Origin: Verrucomicrobiota bacterium
GTDB taxonomy: Bacteria > Verrucomicrobiota > Verrucomicrobiia > Verrucomicrobiales > Verrucomicrobiaceae
Assembly: GCA_025360015.1 (NCBI GenBank)
Contig: JANYCZ010000050.1
Location: 1-53,397 of the forward strand
Reading direction: 5' to 3'
DNA: 53,397 nt
The translations under genes were made by a program, and so were the position numbers. Shown one piece after another: positions 8,684-16,894 of this stretch. Under the pieces are notes generated by a model that was given only the letters and a program-made list of their open reading frames with translations, did no database searches and was not told the origin of the DNA. The first letter of the stretch is position 1. Each line of letters opens with the position of its first letter.

Positions 8684-9115
8684 ATGAAATCCCCCCAGCC
8701 AGTCCACCACCACGAGATCGAGGCGATTTATGCCGATCTGGAGCGTCGGCCTCTGCCCCGCCAGTGCGAGATGCGCACCGGCTGCTGCCACTTCCGCCTG
8801 GCAGGTCACACCCCCATGCTTACCCGTGGGGAGGCTTTGTATGCAGCCCAGGGCGTCCGCGCCAGCGGGCGAAAGCTGCTCAAACCGCATCCCGACGGGG
8901 CCTGCCCGCTGCTCGGCCGCGATGGCCGCTGTACGATCTACAAAAACCGCCCTTTCGGCTGCCGCACCCATTTTTGTGCCGAAGCCGGTGGCATGTACCC
9001 GCGCAAACACGTCGCAGACCTCATCCAGCGCCTCGAAGCCCTCGATGAACGCCTCGGCGGCAGTGGTTCCCGCCCGCTCGAAGCTGCGGTCAGTGATGCG
9101 TTGGCGGAAATGTAA
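8684..9115 (+). CDS. YkgJ-family cysteine-cluster protein
   Basis: Small (143 aa) cytoplasmic protein of the YkgJ/UPF0153 family, predicted to bind a zinc or iron-sulfur centre through conserved cysteines; the biochemical role is unknown. The motif is clear: C-x4-GCC (CEMRTGCCHF), then ACPLL, GRCTIYKNRP and FGCRTHFC. The ATG at 8684 (MKSPQPVHHHEIEAIYADL) is chosen because the longer open frame upstream runs through the region divergent from the kinase gene and shows no conserved features. It is divergent from the kinase operon and converges on the cytochrome gene, with two bases between the stops. Confidence 0.85.
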   Translation: MKSPQPVHHHEIEAIYADLERRPLPRQCEMRTGCCHFRLAGHTPMLTRGEALYAAQGVRASGRKLLKPHPDGACPLLGRDGRCTIYKNRPFGCRTHFCAEAGGMYPRKHVADLIQRLEALDERLGGSGSRPLEAAVSDALAEM

Positions 9116-9117
9116 CC

Positions 9118-9690
9118 TCAGGGAGCGGCACAATCACGCGCCAGCTTCTGACTGGCCTCGGACAGCTTTGCCAACGGGTAGGGGACCTCGGCGGCGTTCA
9201 GCGGCATGCGCAGGACCACATGGTCACCGTCCAGGCGCACAAACCCTGCCTTGATCGTTTTGCCGTCCACATTCGTCCAGCTCATGATCGGCGGCAGCGA
9301 TTTCTTGGCGGCGGTCGGAGCCAGCTTGGGCGCGTCTTTTTCAAAACTGGCCCCCTCCGTGATCCATTCCGTGATCTTTTTGATCTCCGCGCCGGAGAGG
9401 TTTTCATTGGGCGGCATGTGGTTCTTGCCGTCACTGACGAGGATTTCGAGGAAATGGCTTTCTGAAGGTTTTCCCGGTCGGATCTGCGCCACATCGTTGT
9501 CAGCGATGTCCATTTTGAAGGTCTTCAGGTCGTCAAAGACAAAGCCTGCCTTCTTTTTCCCGGTTTTCAGGCTGTGGCATTCATAGCAGTTCCGCTCCAA
9601 AATGGGCTGGATGTCCTTCTTGAAATCTGCGGCGAAGGCGGAAGAAGCAGCAAAAAGTGGGATGAGCAGGGAGGAACGAAGCAGGGACAT
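9118..9690 (-). CDS. Small c-type cytochrome with SHD1-like tail
   Basis: Exported 190-residue protein. A signal peptide (1-20, ending AFA) precedes one heme c attachment motif CYECH (35-39), with a probable axial Met in NHMPPNE, the pattern of the planctomycete-type cytochrome c domain. The C-terminal 55 residues (MSWTNVDGKTIKAGFVRLDG ... PLAKLSEASQK) match the SHD1-like module common in Planctomycetes and Verrucomicrobia: W-x3-DGK-x-I-x-A, a strand pair, then L-x-KLS. The start at 9690 gives the signal peptide; the frame stays open to 10410, but that part is antisense to the pseudouridine synthase. Likely a periplasmic electron-transfer or structural role, partner unknown. Confidence 0.85.
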   Translation of the reverse strand: MSLLRSSLLIPLFAASSAFAADFKKDIQPILERNCYECHSLKTGKKKAGFVFDDLKTFKMDIADNDVAQIRPGKPSESHFLEILVSDGKNHMPPNENLSGAEIKKITEWITEGASFEKDAPKLAPTAAKKSLPPIMSWTNVDGKTIKAGFVRLDGDHVVLRMPLNAAEVPYPLAKLSEASQKLARDCAAP

Positions 9691-9771
9691 GGGCGCGCGT
9701 TTTGAACTGGGCATCAACGTGCCATCCCGCTTTTCCTTAGCCAGCATCTTTTTTCCGTGGCATGGGGCTCC

Positions 9772-10638
9772 ATGTCCGAGCAACGTACCGTCACCGCAGC
9801 CGCCGAACTCCTGCCTTTTCTCTTTGAAAACTGGCCGGACATGAAGCGTACGCGCCTCAAGCAGTGGCTGAAATACGGCAGCGTCCGCGTGAACGACCAC
9901 GCCGTGACCCGCCACGATCACAAGCTCACGTCCGGCGACAAGATCACCATCAAAGTGGAGCGCGCCCCGCGTGCGGACGTCAAACCCATGCCCGCCGGTC
10001 TCAGCATCATCTATGAAGACGAGGCCATCATCGTGCTGAACAAAGGGTCCGGCTGGCTCACTGTCGCCACGGATTCCGGCAGCGGCCGCACCGCCTATGC
10101 TGCCCTTACCGACCACGTCCGCGGCACCGATGTTCGCAATCGCGTCTGGATCGTCCACCGCCTGGATCGCGACACCTCGGGCCTGATCGTCTTCGCCAAG
10201 ACCGAGCCGTTTAAGCGCATCCTGCAGCAGAACTGGCACCTTTTTGACAAAACTTACCTCGCGATCACCGAAGGTGTCATCAAGCGGGATGCCGGCATCC
10301 TGCGCTGCCATCTCAATGAGACGTTCTCCCTCCGCGTCCGCAGTGTCCCGCCGGATGAAGACACCCGTGAGGCCATCACCCATTTCAAAGTGCTCAAGCG
10401 CACGCATCACACCACTCTCGTCGAGCTAAAGCTGGAAACCGGACGCCGCCATCAGATCCGCGTCCACCTCTCCGACATGGGCCACCCCATCGTCGGTGAC
10501 AAGCCCTACGGCGCCACCACTGATCCCGCCCGCCGCCTCGGCCTCCACTCCAGCGAACTCCACTTCCTGCATCCCGCTACCGAGGAAAAAATGGACTTCG
10601 TCCTGCCCCTGCCGGACGCGCTGGCGAAGCTGGTTTAA
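9772..10638 (+). CDS. RluA-family 23S rRNA/tRNA pseudouridine synthase
   Basis: Converts specific uridines in structured RNA to pseudouridine. An N-terminal S4 RNA-binding domain (residues 25-65, TRLKQWLKYGSVRVND ... SGDKITI) precedes the catalytic domain. The catalytic aspartate is D132 in HRLDRDTSGL. LETGRRHQIRVHLSDMGHPIVGD is the family's second signature. The length of 288 residues fits RluA/RluD-type enzymes. The ATG at 9772 begins MSEQRTV; an in-frame start at 9757 adds five residues. It is divergent from the cytochrome gene. Which RNA position it modifies (RluC/RluD-like against RluA-like) cannot be read from sequence alone. Confidence 0.93.
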   Translation: MSEQRTVTAAAELLPFLFENWPDMKRTRLKQWLKYGSVRVNDHAVTRHDHKLTSGDKITIKVERAPRADVKPMPAGLSIIYEDEAIIVLNKGSGWLTVATDSGSGRTAYAALTDHVRGTDVRNRVWIVHRLDRDTSGLIVFAKTEPFKRILQQNWHLFDKTYLAITEGVIKRDAGILRCHLNETFSLRVRSVPPDEDTREAITHFKVLKRTHHTTLVELKLETGRRHQIRVHLSDMGHPIVGDKPYGATTDPARRLGLHSSELHFLHPATEEKMDFVLPLPDALAKLV

Positions 10639-10673
10639 ATGATTAGGCTGCCATGAATCATAGCAGCCCATTT

Positions 10674-13600
10674 TTAGATGCTGACCTTTGGTTGCGGCTT
10701 GAGAGGCTGAGTTGACTTTGGCAGAGCGAGGATTTGTAACGGGAACTCATGAATAAAAACTTCGCCGGTCTTTGATTTGATCTCAATCGTGAATCTGACT
10801 TTTGCCGGTGCTTTCATGCCGGGAGGCTGCACGTAATGAAGCTGTCCTTGCTGATCCATAGAAGCTCCCTGCACCGGACTCTGCAGACGAAACTCCGAGA
10901 CTAATTCAGGCTTGTTTACGCGAACTTGATAATCGAGAATCACATTTTCGGCCACATAGAATTGGGGTTGAGAAACAACGTGCAATTCATCAGGGGCGGT
11001 CCAATTTGAAACTACTTGGAGATTCAAATCGACCAGTTGAAGAAACTTGCCTGGGGGGCTCAGCAACGCGACTAAACCGGTGTCATTCAAAGGGAAAACA
11101 TGTTTGGCAGGGGCGTCACCATTCTCGTACGAGGACATTTGGTCGAGGATAGGCAGGTTGGCCAGTCTGGAGATCAACTTGTGATTCTCGACGATTCGAA
11201 GCTCCAGCACCGGAGACGGGGAGCTGCCATGCTTCCAGTTGGAGGGGTTAAGATGAAACGGGTTCCATTGGTATCTTCCGGAAGGATACAAACTGGGACC
11301 GAAACCTTCAGCGGGCAGTTTTTTTCCGCCCCAGTAGCATTTTCCTTTTGTCGCAGTGATGAAACCCGATAACGAACCGTTGGGGCGACGTTTCGCATCG
11401 CTGTCAAATGTTCCTAGCAGCCCATGTGTGTCGGTTCCCATTTCGAACAAAGTTGAAAAAGCCGACCCGATGACACAAAACAACTTTGGCAGGCAGACAA
11501 CTCGTCCATTGAATGATGTGGGCATTTGAGCGGTTTGGCCGTTCATCATCATAAAATTAAGAGGGTTGGACTTCGGTGGTGTGGTCTCCGACTTGAGGAT
11601 GATGTCCTGAGAAACTGGCTGCGCCCATGATTGACGACGGTCAAGGCGGTTGCTTAAGACCACCAGGGCGCGGTCAAATCGGCGCACATTCATCCACAAG
11701 TCCCCAAACCGTTCAGTTGTCTGATCCGTCGTGCCTTCGATCAGTAGTGTGACAGGGCTGTCCTGATCACTGCCGATGCCGACCCCCTTAAGTTTTAGTT
11801 CATTGGGAATTGTTACTGTCCCCTCCCGTCTGCCATCGGGAACACCGAAGCGGCTTAGCACCCTGCTTCCAGAGTTAAACTCGTACAATCCACCTGCTCC
11901 GGTAAAAACAGTGGAATCGGATCCAAAGGACAAAGTTTTTTCTATCTGGCCGGAAGGAATGGAAAGAAGTCCGATTTTACCCGAGACGTGTTGCAGAACC
12001 GCAAAATCACCCACCGTCCCGAGAATATAGGCGACAGCGTCATCGATCCCGATCACGCGAGTTTTGATTCCTCGCGCCTGCTCAGGTTTCAAATCCAGTG
12101 GGGGCATTCCCGCGTTCAATGCCTCCAAAACTTGCTGGTCCAGAGCTGCTGAAACGGCAACAGGTCTTGCAAAACCTGATTGGAAAATGGGAATCTCACA
12201 AACTACGTCATCATGCTGCTTTTGCTGCAATTTAAGCTTCAATATCAGCATTGGAGCGAATTCATCTGGGCTGAGCTGGATCGCAACAGTGCTCTTATCG
12301 CTGCTAAGTGTTGCAGCCTGGGGGCGGTTCACTATTTCTGCCTGAAAAGCATCAACTCCCAGAATCTGGGGGCGGTATTCATATTTTTCACCTGGTTCCA
12401 AGGCGGATTCTGGCCAGTTGAGCAATATCGGTCGGTCTAGTTTTGCGGGCTTTGTCAGATGTCGGACGGTCCAGGTTCTTTGGTCTGGTGCCAATGTGCC
12501 AAGTTTGAATGTCTCGGGCTCCAGAAACACCCATCTTCTGAGGGTGAAATTCGGTGCATTCACCACTGCGGTGAACTCTGGGGTGTCCAGGGTCAGGAAC
12601 GGAGAGGTGTCGAACAGGGAGAAAAATTCAATCCGGGACGGGACAGGTGGGATGGTTTCCGAATTGCCTTGGCTTATTTTGTACACGAAGGGATGCGAGG
12701 CATCCTGCCCCAGCATTGGAATTTTCTGATTGAATCTAGAGGTCTTTGGCATGCCATAATCGATTTCGGCCGGCGCAGCTCCGAACAATGCCGGGAGGAG
12801 TTTGGTCATCACACCCGTTCTGCCAAGTTGAAACGCACCAGAAATACCGCAGGGAAAGTCGGCAAGGACATTCGGAAAGGAATGAAATTTTTTGTCTGCT
12901 CCCAGCGAGGCGTACGAGTAGGTTTGGAAAAGTGATGTAGGAGTATCTGAACCCGACCAGATGCTCAATCCATCGCCCGAAATTTCATACAGCCTGTTGG
13001 TTTCGTAATGTTTTTTGGTCACCTCCACCGGGATATCAACCCGGTTTAATTTGAGCGGGGACAGCGAGATCGAACTGCTGCGGGATAAAACGTGAACAGG
13101 AGCGGTGTTGGAACTTGGACCTGCGAGCAACGTGAAATAACTCACGTCAGGCGGCAAAGCCCCCGTTACGGTGAGGCTCATATCATCCAGCCAATATTTC
13201 TGAACCTCGTGCCTGGACTGATCAAGAACGAAAAGTGAATCGCGATTTCCGGTTATCTGCACGCCGGCAAGATCGACATTGGGAAGAGGTAGCCATGTTT
13301 CTGCTTCTAACGAAAACCGTTTCCAGTAGGGAGTGCCGTCGAATTGGAAGAGCAGTTCACGTCCTTCTCTGATGGGGCGAATCTGACGAACCGTGCTTTC
13401 CAGCACCATTTTCTTCTCGGAAGTAACGAGCGTTGAAGGGGTGTTTTTTTCTGCATCCACAAGGTCGGGACCAGTTGTAAGACCTGTGACCATTGGGAAA
13501 AGACCGGAAGCATCTCTGCGAAGTTTGATCAAGAAAGGGTGGCTTGTAGTAACGGGCAGCCCCCTACCCGACAACGCCATTTGCACGATGTAAGTTTTTT

Positions 13601-14777
13601 CCTCGCCATTCCGAACAGGAAATGGCAGATCGCCTGAAACGCTGGCTTGGACAGCACGGGTTTCTGGCGACGTGTTTTGGTTATAGCTTACATTATGCCT
13701 GACATACCCTGGTTCCCCGGCGATTTGTTCATAAATGGGTGGATAGCGGCCTTCACTTGAAGGAATGGTGTGATCATGATAGAATGATTCAGATGGGTTT
13801 TCCCGTGAATAAAAATTAAAGGAATTTGCGGGAGTATCTCCGCGATCAAACCGAACCTCACAAATCGTGCCGCCATACTGTTTGAAATTGACAGACAAAG
13901 GCGTCACCGACGGCAGGGCGGCTGACAAGTTAAAATCGCCAATAGGGGTAAACTTGGCTGCGTGGCTGGGACCTTCGGTGGCGAAGCCAAGTAGTATGTC
14001 CTGCTCTCCGATCACCAGAAATCCAATTTCTTCCGAACTGGTGCGTTTTCCCCACTCAGGAAGCTGTAATTCCGAGTTTGTTTTTCCGCTTTTCTGACAA
14101 CTTCCACCTTCCAGCCTGAAGGCAGCCCATTGAAACAATTGCTGGCGGGTTTCCCCGGGTGCTAGAGGCTTTTGATCAAGGCTCTGGCTTCCAACAGGAT
14201 TGGCAGTAGAGGTATCTGGAGATTCAAAATAGGTCCGAACGGCCGTGGCTTTCGAGATCTCTGGTTTGCGTTCGACGCGCAGGCCTGCATCGTCCTTGTA
14301 ATCGAACTCATCGACGTAACCAAAGAGCGCCAGGCCGCTGGCTTCATCAACTCGCACCAACCATGCGGGAAATCCGATGCCTGTCTGGACCCCGCTTTCA
14401 TTGAATTTATTCCGATGTATCTGGATCTTGCAGGAAGGGTGTCTGAGTTGCAGCTCTTCACGTCCAGGGACGTGAGCCAAAACAAATCGCCACTGCACCC
14501 GAGCATCTGCACCGACTGTTTCCGAATGATGGAGAAGAACAGCGGGATATTCTACGGGAGCCGTACCACCTATGGCGTACCGCACACGTAATGTTGAGGA
14601 ACTCACCTGCTTGCTCAAGGGCAGCGAACGAAATACCGGCGCGGGTGTAGCAGCGGGTTTGGAGATCTCCACCTGCGCACCGGACTCGGCAGTCACTGTC
14701 GTGGCTACTGGCTCGCTTTTATTGCAGCAGGTGAGACTCGAGATTAGGATGGCAAAGCTAGACCAACGAAATTGCAT
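10674..14777 (-). CDS. Very large unrecognised exported, possibly lipid-anchored, protein
   Basis: Function not recognised. It has 1367 residues. The N-terminus (MQFRWSSFAILISSLTCCNK) is a signal peptide with a possible lipobox (LTC-C), so it may be a lipoprotein, though the -1 Cys is atypical. The mature part is beta-rich, with many short strand-turn units such as VSYFTLLAG, GGLYEFNSGSRVLSRFG and KFLQLVDLNLQVVSNW, which suggests beta-propeller-like blades in the second half; this is inference. The C-terminal 110 residues look like an Ig-like beta domain (VRFTIEIKSKTGEVFIHEFP). No catalytic motif was found. It is a single gene, AT-richer than its flanks, and its end lies only 35 bases past the convergent pseudouridine synthase. 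Confidence 0.75.
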   Translation of the reverse strand: MQFRWSSFAILISSLTCCNKSEPVATTVTAESGAQVEISKPAATPAPVFRSLPLSKQVSSSTLRVRYAIGGTAPVEYPAVLLHHSETVGADARVQWRFVLAHVPGREELQLRHPSCKIQIHRNKFNESGVQTGIGFPAWLVRVDEASGLALFGYVDEFDYKDDAGLRVERKPEISKATAVRTYFESPDTSTANPVGSQSLDQKPLAPGETRQQLFQWAAFRLEGGSCQKSGKTNSELQLPEWGKRTSSEEIGFLVIGEQDILLGFATEGPSHAAKFTPIGDFNLSAALPSVTPLSVNFKQYGGTICEVRFDRGDTPANSFNFYSRENPSESFYHDHTIPSSEGRYPPIYEQIAGEPGYVRHNVSYNQNTSPETRAVQASVSGDLPFPVRNGEEKTYIVQMALSGRGLPVTTSHPFLIKLRRDASGLFPMVTGLTTGPDLVDAEKNTPSTLVTSEKKMVLESTVRQIRPIREGRELLFQFDGTPYWKRFSLEAETWLPLPNVDLAGVQITGNRDSLFVLDQSRHEVQKYWLDDMSLTVTGALPPDVSYFTLLAGPSSNTAPVHVLSRSSSISLSPLKLNRVDIPVEVTKKHYETNRLYEISGDGLSIWSGSDTPTSLFQTYSYASLGADKKFHSFPNVLADFPCGISGAFQLGRTGVMTKLLPALFGAAPAEIDYGMPKTSRFNQKIPMLGQDASHPFVYKISQGNSETIPPVPSRIEFFSLFDTSPFLTLDTPEFTAVVNAPNFTLRRWVFLEPETFKLGTLAPDQRTWTVRHLTKPAKLDRPILLNWPESALEPGEKYEYRPQILGVDAFQAEIVNRPQAATLSSDKSTVAIQLSPDEFAPMLILKLKLQQKQHDDVVCEIPIFQSGFARPVAVSAALDQQVLEALNAGMPPLDLKPEQARGIKTRVIGIDDAVAYILGTVGDFAVLQHVSGKIGLLSIPSGQIEKTLSFGSDSTVFTGAGGLYEFNSGSRVLSRFGVPDGRREGTVTIPNELKLKGVGIGSDQDSPVTLLIEGTTDQTTERFGDLWMNVRRFDRALVVLSNRLDRRQSWAQPVSQDIILKSETTPPKSNPLNFMMMNGQTAQMPTSFNGRVVCLPKLFCVIGSAFSTLFEMGTDTHGLLGTFDSDAKRRPNGSLSGFITATKGKCYWGGKKLPAEGFGPSLYPSGRYQWNPFHLNPSNWKHGSSPSPVLELRIVENHKLISRLANLPILDQMSSYENGDAPAKHVFPLNDTGLVALLSPPGKFLQLVDLNLQVVSNWTAPDELHVVSQPQFYVAENVILDYQVRVNKPELVSEFRLQSPVQGASMDQQGQLHYVQPPGMKAPAKVRFTIEIKSKTGEVFIHEFPLQILALPKSTQPLKPQPKVSI

Positions 14778-15225
14778 GGGTAATGAAAAGGATTGTCTGT
14801 TGAGAGGAATTGATCATAATATGCAGTACACTGGCAATAAAATTGCTAATCAGGCTAAAAAATTGCCAAAAGCCGTTGACTCGTGGATCTGAGTGTTTGT
14901 TGCGGAGGCTAGACAACCTCGACCTGTCCGCCCTAAGTTCCCATCGACTCACCACGTTGTCGTCCCCGCGCACTCCTCCTTTTCCTGGCCCTTCCGCCCT
15001 GCTGCCTGCGCCCTCAGCGCACCGCCTCTGGCGGCATACGACGCTTCCGGGGGTGAAAAACTGCTTGCCGTCGCAGGGGATGCCGGTAACATCGCGCCCC
15101 TTTTGCCGGGCCATTCTGGTCAGGCCAAAGGATTCAAACCGAAGCCCATTCGACCGGATCAGCCCTTGTGGTTGAGCGTTTTGCACCCCAAAACGTGCGG
15201 AAGACAGGCACTTTATCCTACCTAC
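14778..15225. other. Long leader/promoter region between the large exported protein and rpsB
   Basis: 448 bases without a supported gene. A TTGACT at 14876-14881 could be a -35 box for rpsB, but no good -10 follows at the right distance. The frame upstream of rpsB stays open from 14893, but it is Pro/Ala-rich and unlike any S2 N-terminus, so I read it as untranslated. It contains short GC-rich hairpins (for example accgcctctggcggc near 15020). A leader of about 300 nt before rpsB leaves room for autoregulation, but I see no specific motif. Confidence 0.4.
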
Positions 15226-15918
15226 ATGTCAACACAGATCCTCGCCGAGCTCGTCGAAGCCGGAGTCCATTTCGGACATCAAACCAAGCGCTGGAACCCC
15301 AAGATGAAGAATTTCATCATGGGCACCAAAAACCAGATTCACATCCTCAACATCGAGGAAACCGTCAAGCAGATCGACGTAGCCGCTGAATTCCTGGCCG
15401 ACCTCGCCCGCCGCGGCAAAAAAATCCTCTTCGTCGGCTGCAAACGCCAGGCTCAGGAAGCCGTGAAGCAGGCCTCCGAAGCTTGCGGTCAGTTCTACGT
15501 CAACCATCGCTGGCTGGGCGGCACGCTCACCAACATGGAGACGATCAAGAAGAGCATCGCCCGTCTCAACTACCTCGAAGAAATCGAGAGCAAGCCTGAG
15601 TTCAAGCTCATGTCCAAGAAGGAGCTCGCCGGCCTCAACCGCGAGCGTATCAAGCTGGAGCGCAATCTCCGCGGCATCCGTCACATGGGCAAGATCCCTG
15701 ACGCTGTCGTCATCGTTGACTCCGCCCGCGAGCACATCGCCGTCCATGAGTCCCGCCGCCTGAAGATCCCGATCGTCGCCCTTGTGGACACGAACGCCGA
15801 CCCGAACATCATCGACTATCCGATCGCCGCCAATGACGACGCCATCCGCTCCATCCGCATCATCCTGCAGAAGCTGATCGACCCCGTCATCGTCGCCACC
15901 GCTGAAGCCAAGAAGTAA
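15226..15918 (+). CDS. rpsB: 30S ribosomal protein S2
   Basis: Structural protein of the small ribosomal subunit, bound at the head-body junction near S1. The start MSTQILAELVEAGVHFGHQT is the canonical S2 beginning, fixing the ATG at 15226. Family hallmarks follow: KRWNPKMKNFIMG, FVGCKRQAQE, VNHRWLGGTLTN, PDAVVIVDS and PIVALVDTNADPN, plus YPIAANDDAIRSI. Its 230 residues are normal length, without the long C-terminal extension of some lineages. It is followed after 26 bases by tsf, the common bacterial rpsB-tsf operon. Confidence 0.98.
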   Translation: MSTQILAELVEAGVHFGHQTKRWNPKMKNFIMGTKNQIHILNIEETVKQIDVAAEFLADLARRGKKILFVGCKRQAQEAVKQASEACGQFYVNHRWLGGTLTNMETIKKSIARLNYLEEIESKPEFKLMSKKELAGLNRERIKLERNLRGIRHMGKIPDAVVIVDSAREHIAVHESRRLKIPIVALVDTNADPNIIDYPIAANDDAIRSIRIILQKLIDPVIVATAEAKK

Positions 15919-15944
15919 CCCTTTCACCCCCCCAAAACCGACAC

Positions 15945-16541
15945 ATGGCTGAAATCTCCGCTAAACTCGTCATGACCCTGCGTGAAAAGACCAACGCAGG
16001 CATGATGGAATGCAAAAAGGCCCTCACGGAAGCCGCCGGCGACCTTGAGAAGGCTGAAGTCATCCTCCGCAAAAGCGGCACCATCAAGGCCGAGAAAAAG
16101 GCCGACCGCCAGACGAAGGAAGGCATCATCGCCTCCTACATCCACATGGCCGGTCGCATCGGCGTGCTCATCGAAGTGAACTGCGAGACCGACTTCGTCG
16201 CCCGCAACGAAACCTTCCAGGCTCTCGTGAAGGACATCTCCCTTCACATCGCCGCCTCGAACCCTCGTTTCCTCCTGCGCGAAGACGTCCCTGCGGACCT
16301 CGTCGCCAAGGAGCGTGAGATCGGCGCCGAGCTCGTCAAAGGCAAGCCCGCGAACATCGTGGACAAGATCGTTGACGGCAAAATGGAGAAATTCTACGCC
16401 GACAACTGCCTGCTCGAACAAGCCTTCATCAAAGATCCCGAACTCACCATCGCGAATCTGATCAAAAGCAAGATCACCCAGCTGGGTGAAAACCTCGTCG
16501 TCCGCCGCTTCGTGCGCTACGCCGTGGGTGAAGACCTCTAA
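15945..16541 (+). CDS. tsf: Elongation factor Ts
   Basis: Guanine-nucleotide exchange factor that recycles EF-Tu-GDP in the cytoplasm. The N-terminal UBA-like domain (AKLVMTLREKTNAGMMECKKAL) and the EF-Tu-contact motif (IEVNCETDFVARN) are clear. At 198 residues it is a short-form EF-Ts with a reduced dimerisation region compared with the roughly 280-residue enterobacterial protein. The C-terminal PELTIANLIKSKITQLGENLVVRRFVRY is conserved. It is the second gene of the rpsB-tsf operon, and a strong terminator lies 25 bases after its stop. Confidence 0.97.
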   Translation: MAEISAKLVMTLREKTNAGMMECKKALTEAAGDLEKAEVILRKSGTIKAEKKADRQTKEGIIASYIHMAGRIGVLIEVNCETDFVARNETFQALVKDISLHIAASNPRFLLREDVPADLVAKEREIGAELVKGKPANIVDKIVDGKMEKFYADNCLLEQAFIKDPELTIANLIKSKITQLGENLVVRRFVRYAVGEDL

Positions 16542-16566
16542 TACCGGTAGGTTCCACAACTTCGCG

Positions 16567-16597
16567 AAAGGCGGTCGGCAACGACCGCCTTTTTTTA
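16567..16597 (+). terminator. Rho-independent terminator of rpsB-tsf
   Basis: A perfect 11-bp stem (AAAGGCGGTCG, 16567-16577, with CGACCGCCTTT, 16582-16592) closes a GCAA tetraloop and runs into a T-run that ends at 16596. It sits directly downstream of tsf. Confidence 0.93.
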
Positions 16598-16894
16598 TTC
16601 TCGAATCAGTATTTCATGAAGGGTTGCCAGATATTTAGCTTTGCTAAAATACCCAACCCGTGCAAAATTTCCGTAATTGGCATATTTGCTATGAGTGGTT
16701 TTCCACAATCGGCGTCCAATGCCTGCGTCCTGTGCGCACCCCAATCCCATCGACCGGTGATGGTGCCTGAACGATGGGCACCACGGGCGGCAGCTTGCCG
16801 CTTAACGGCGATTTCGCATCTTCCCTGAACTTTCGGTTTCCACCGCCGCCAGATTCCTCCATTCTGCGCGCCCGCTTTTTTGACCCCTTTTGCC
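16598..16894 (+). promoter_or_regulatory. Leader region of the DAHP synthase/polysaccharide operon
   Basis: About 300 bases with no supported gene. They contain an unusually symmetrical hairpin at 16621-16659 (GGGTTG ... TTTAGC-ttt-GCTAAA ... CAACCC) with TTGCCA and TAAAAT 15 nt apart embedded in it. Further on there are two GC-rich stems (ggtgcc...ggcacc near 16758-16780, and cggcagcttgccg near 16788). The layout is consistent with a promoter overlapping an operator, or a structured leader. I do not recognise a known riboswitch, T-box or TrpR/TyrR site. Confidence 0.35.

Noticed and set aside
9691..10410. 240-residue N-terminal extension of the small cytochrome
   Set aside because: It is antisense to the pseudouridine synthase and would bury the signal peptide that starts at 9690.
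14893..15225. 111-residue in-frame N-terminal extension of ribosomal protein S2
   Set aside because: S2 proteins begin at the MSTQILAELVEAGVHFGH position; the upstream part is Pro/Ala-rich and unconserved in character.
16616..16828. 70-residue open frame in the DAHP synthase leader
   Set aside because: It runs through the symmetrical hairpin region with no start context or family resemblance.
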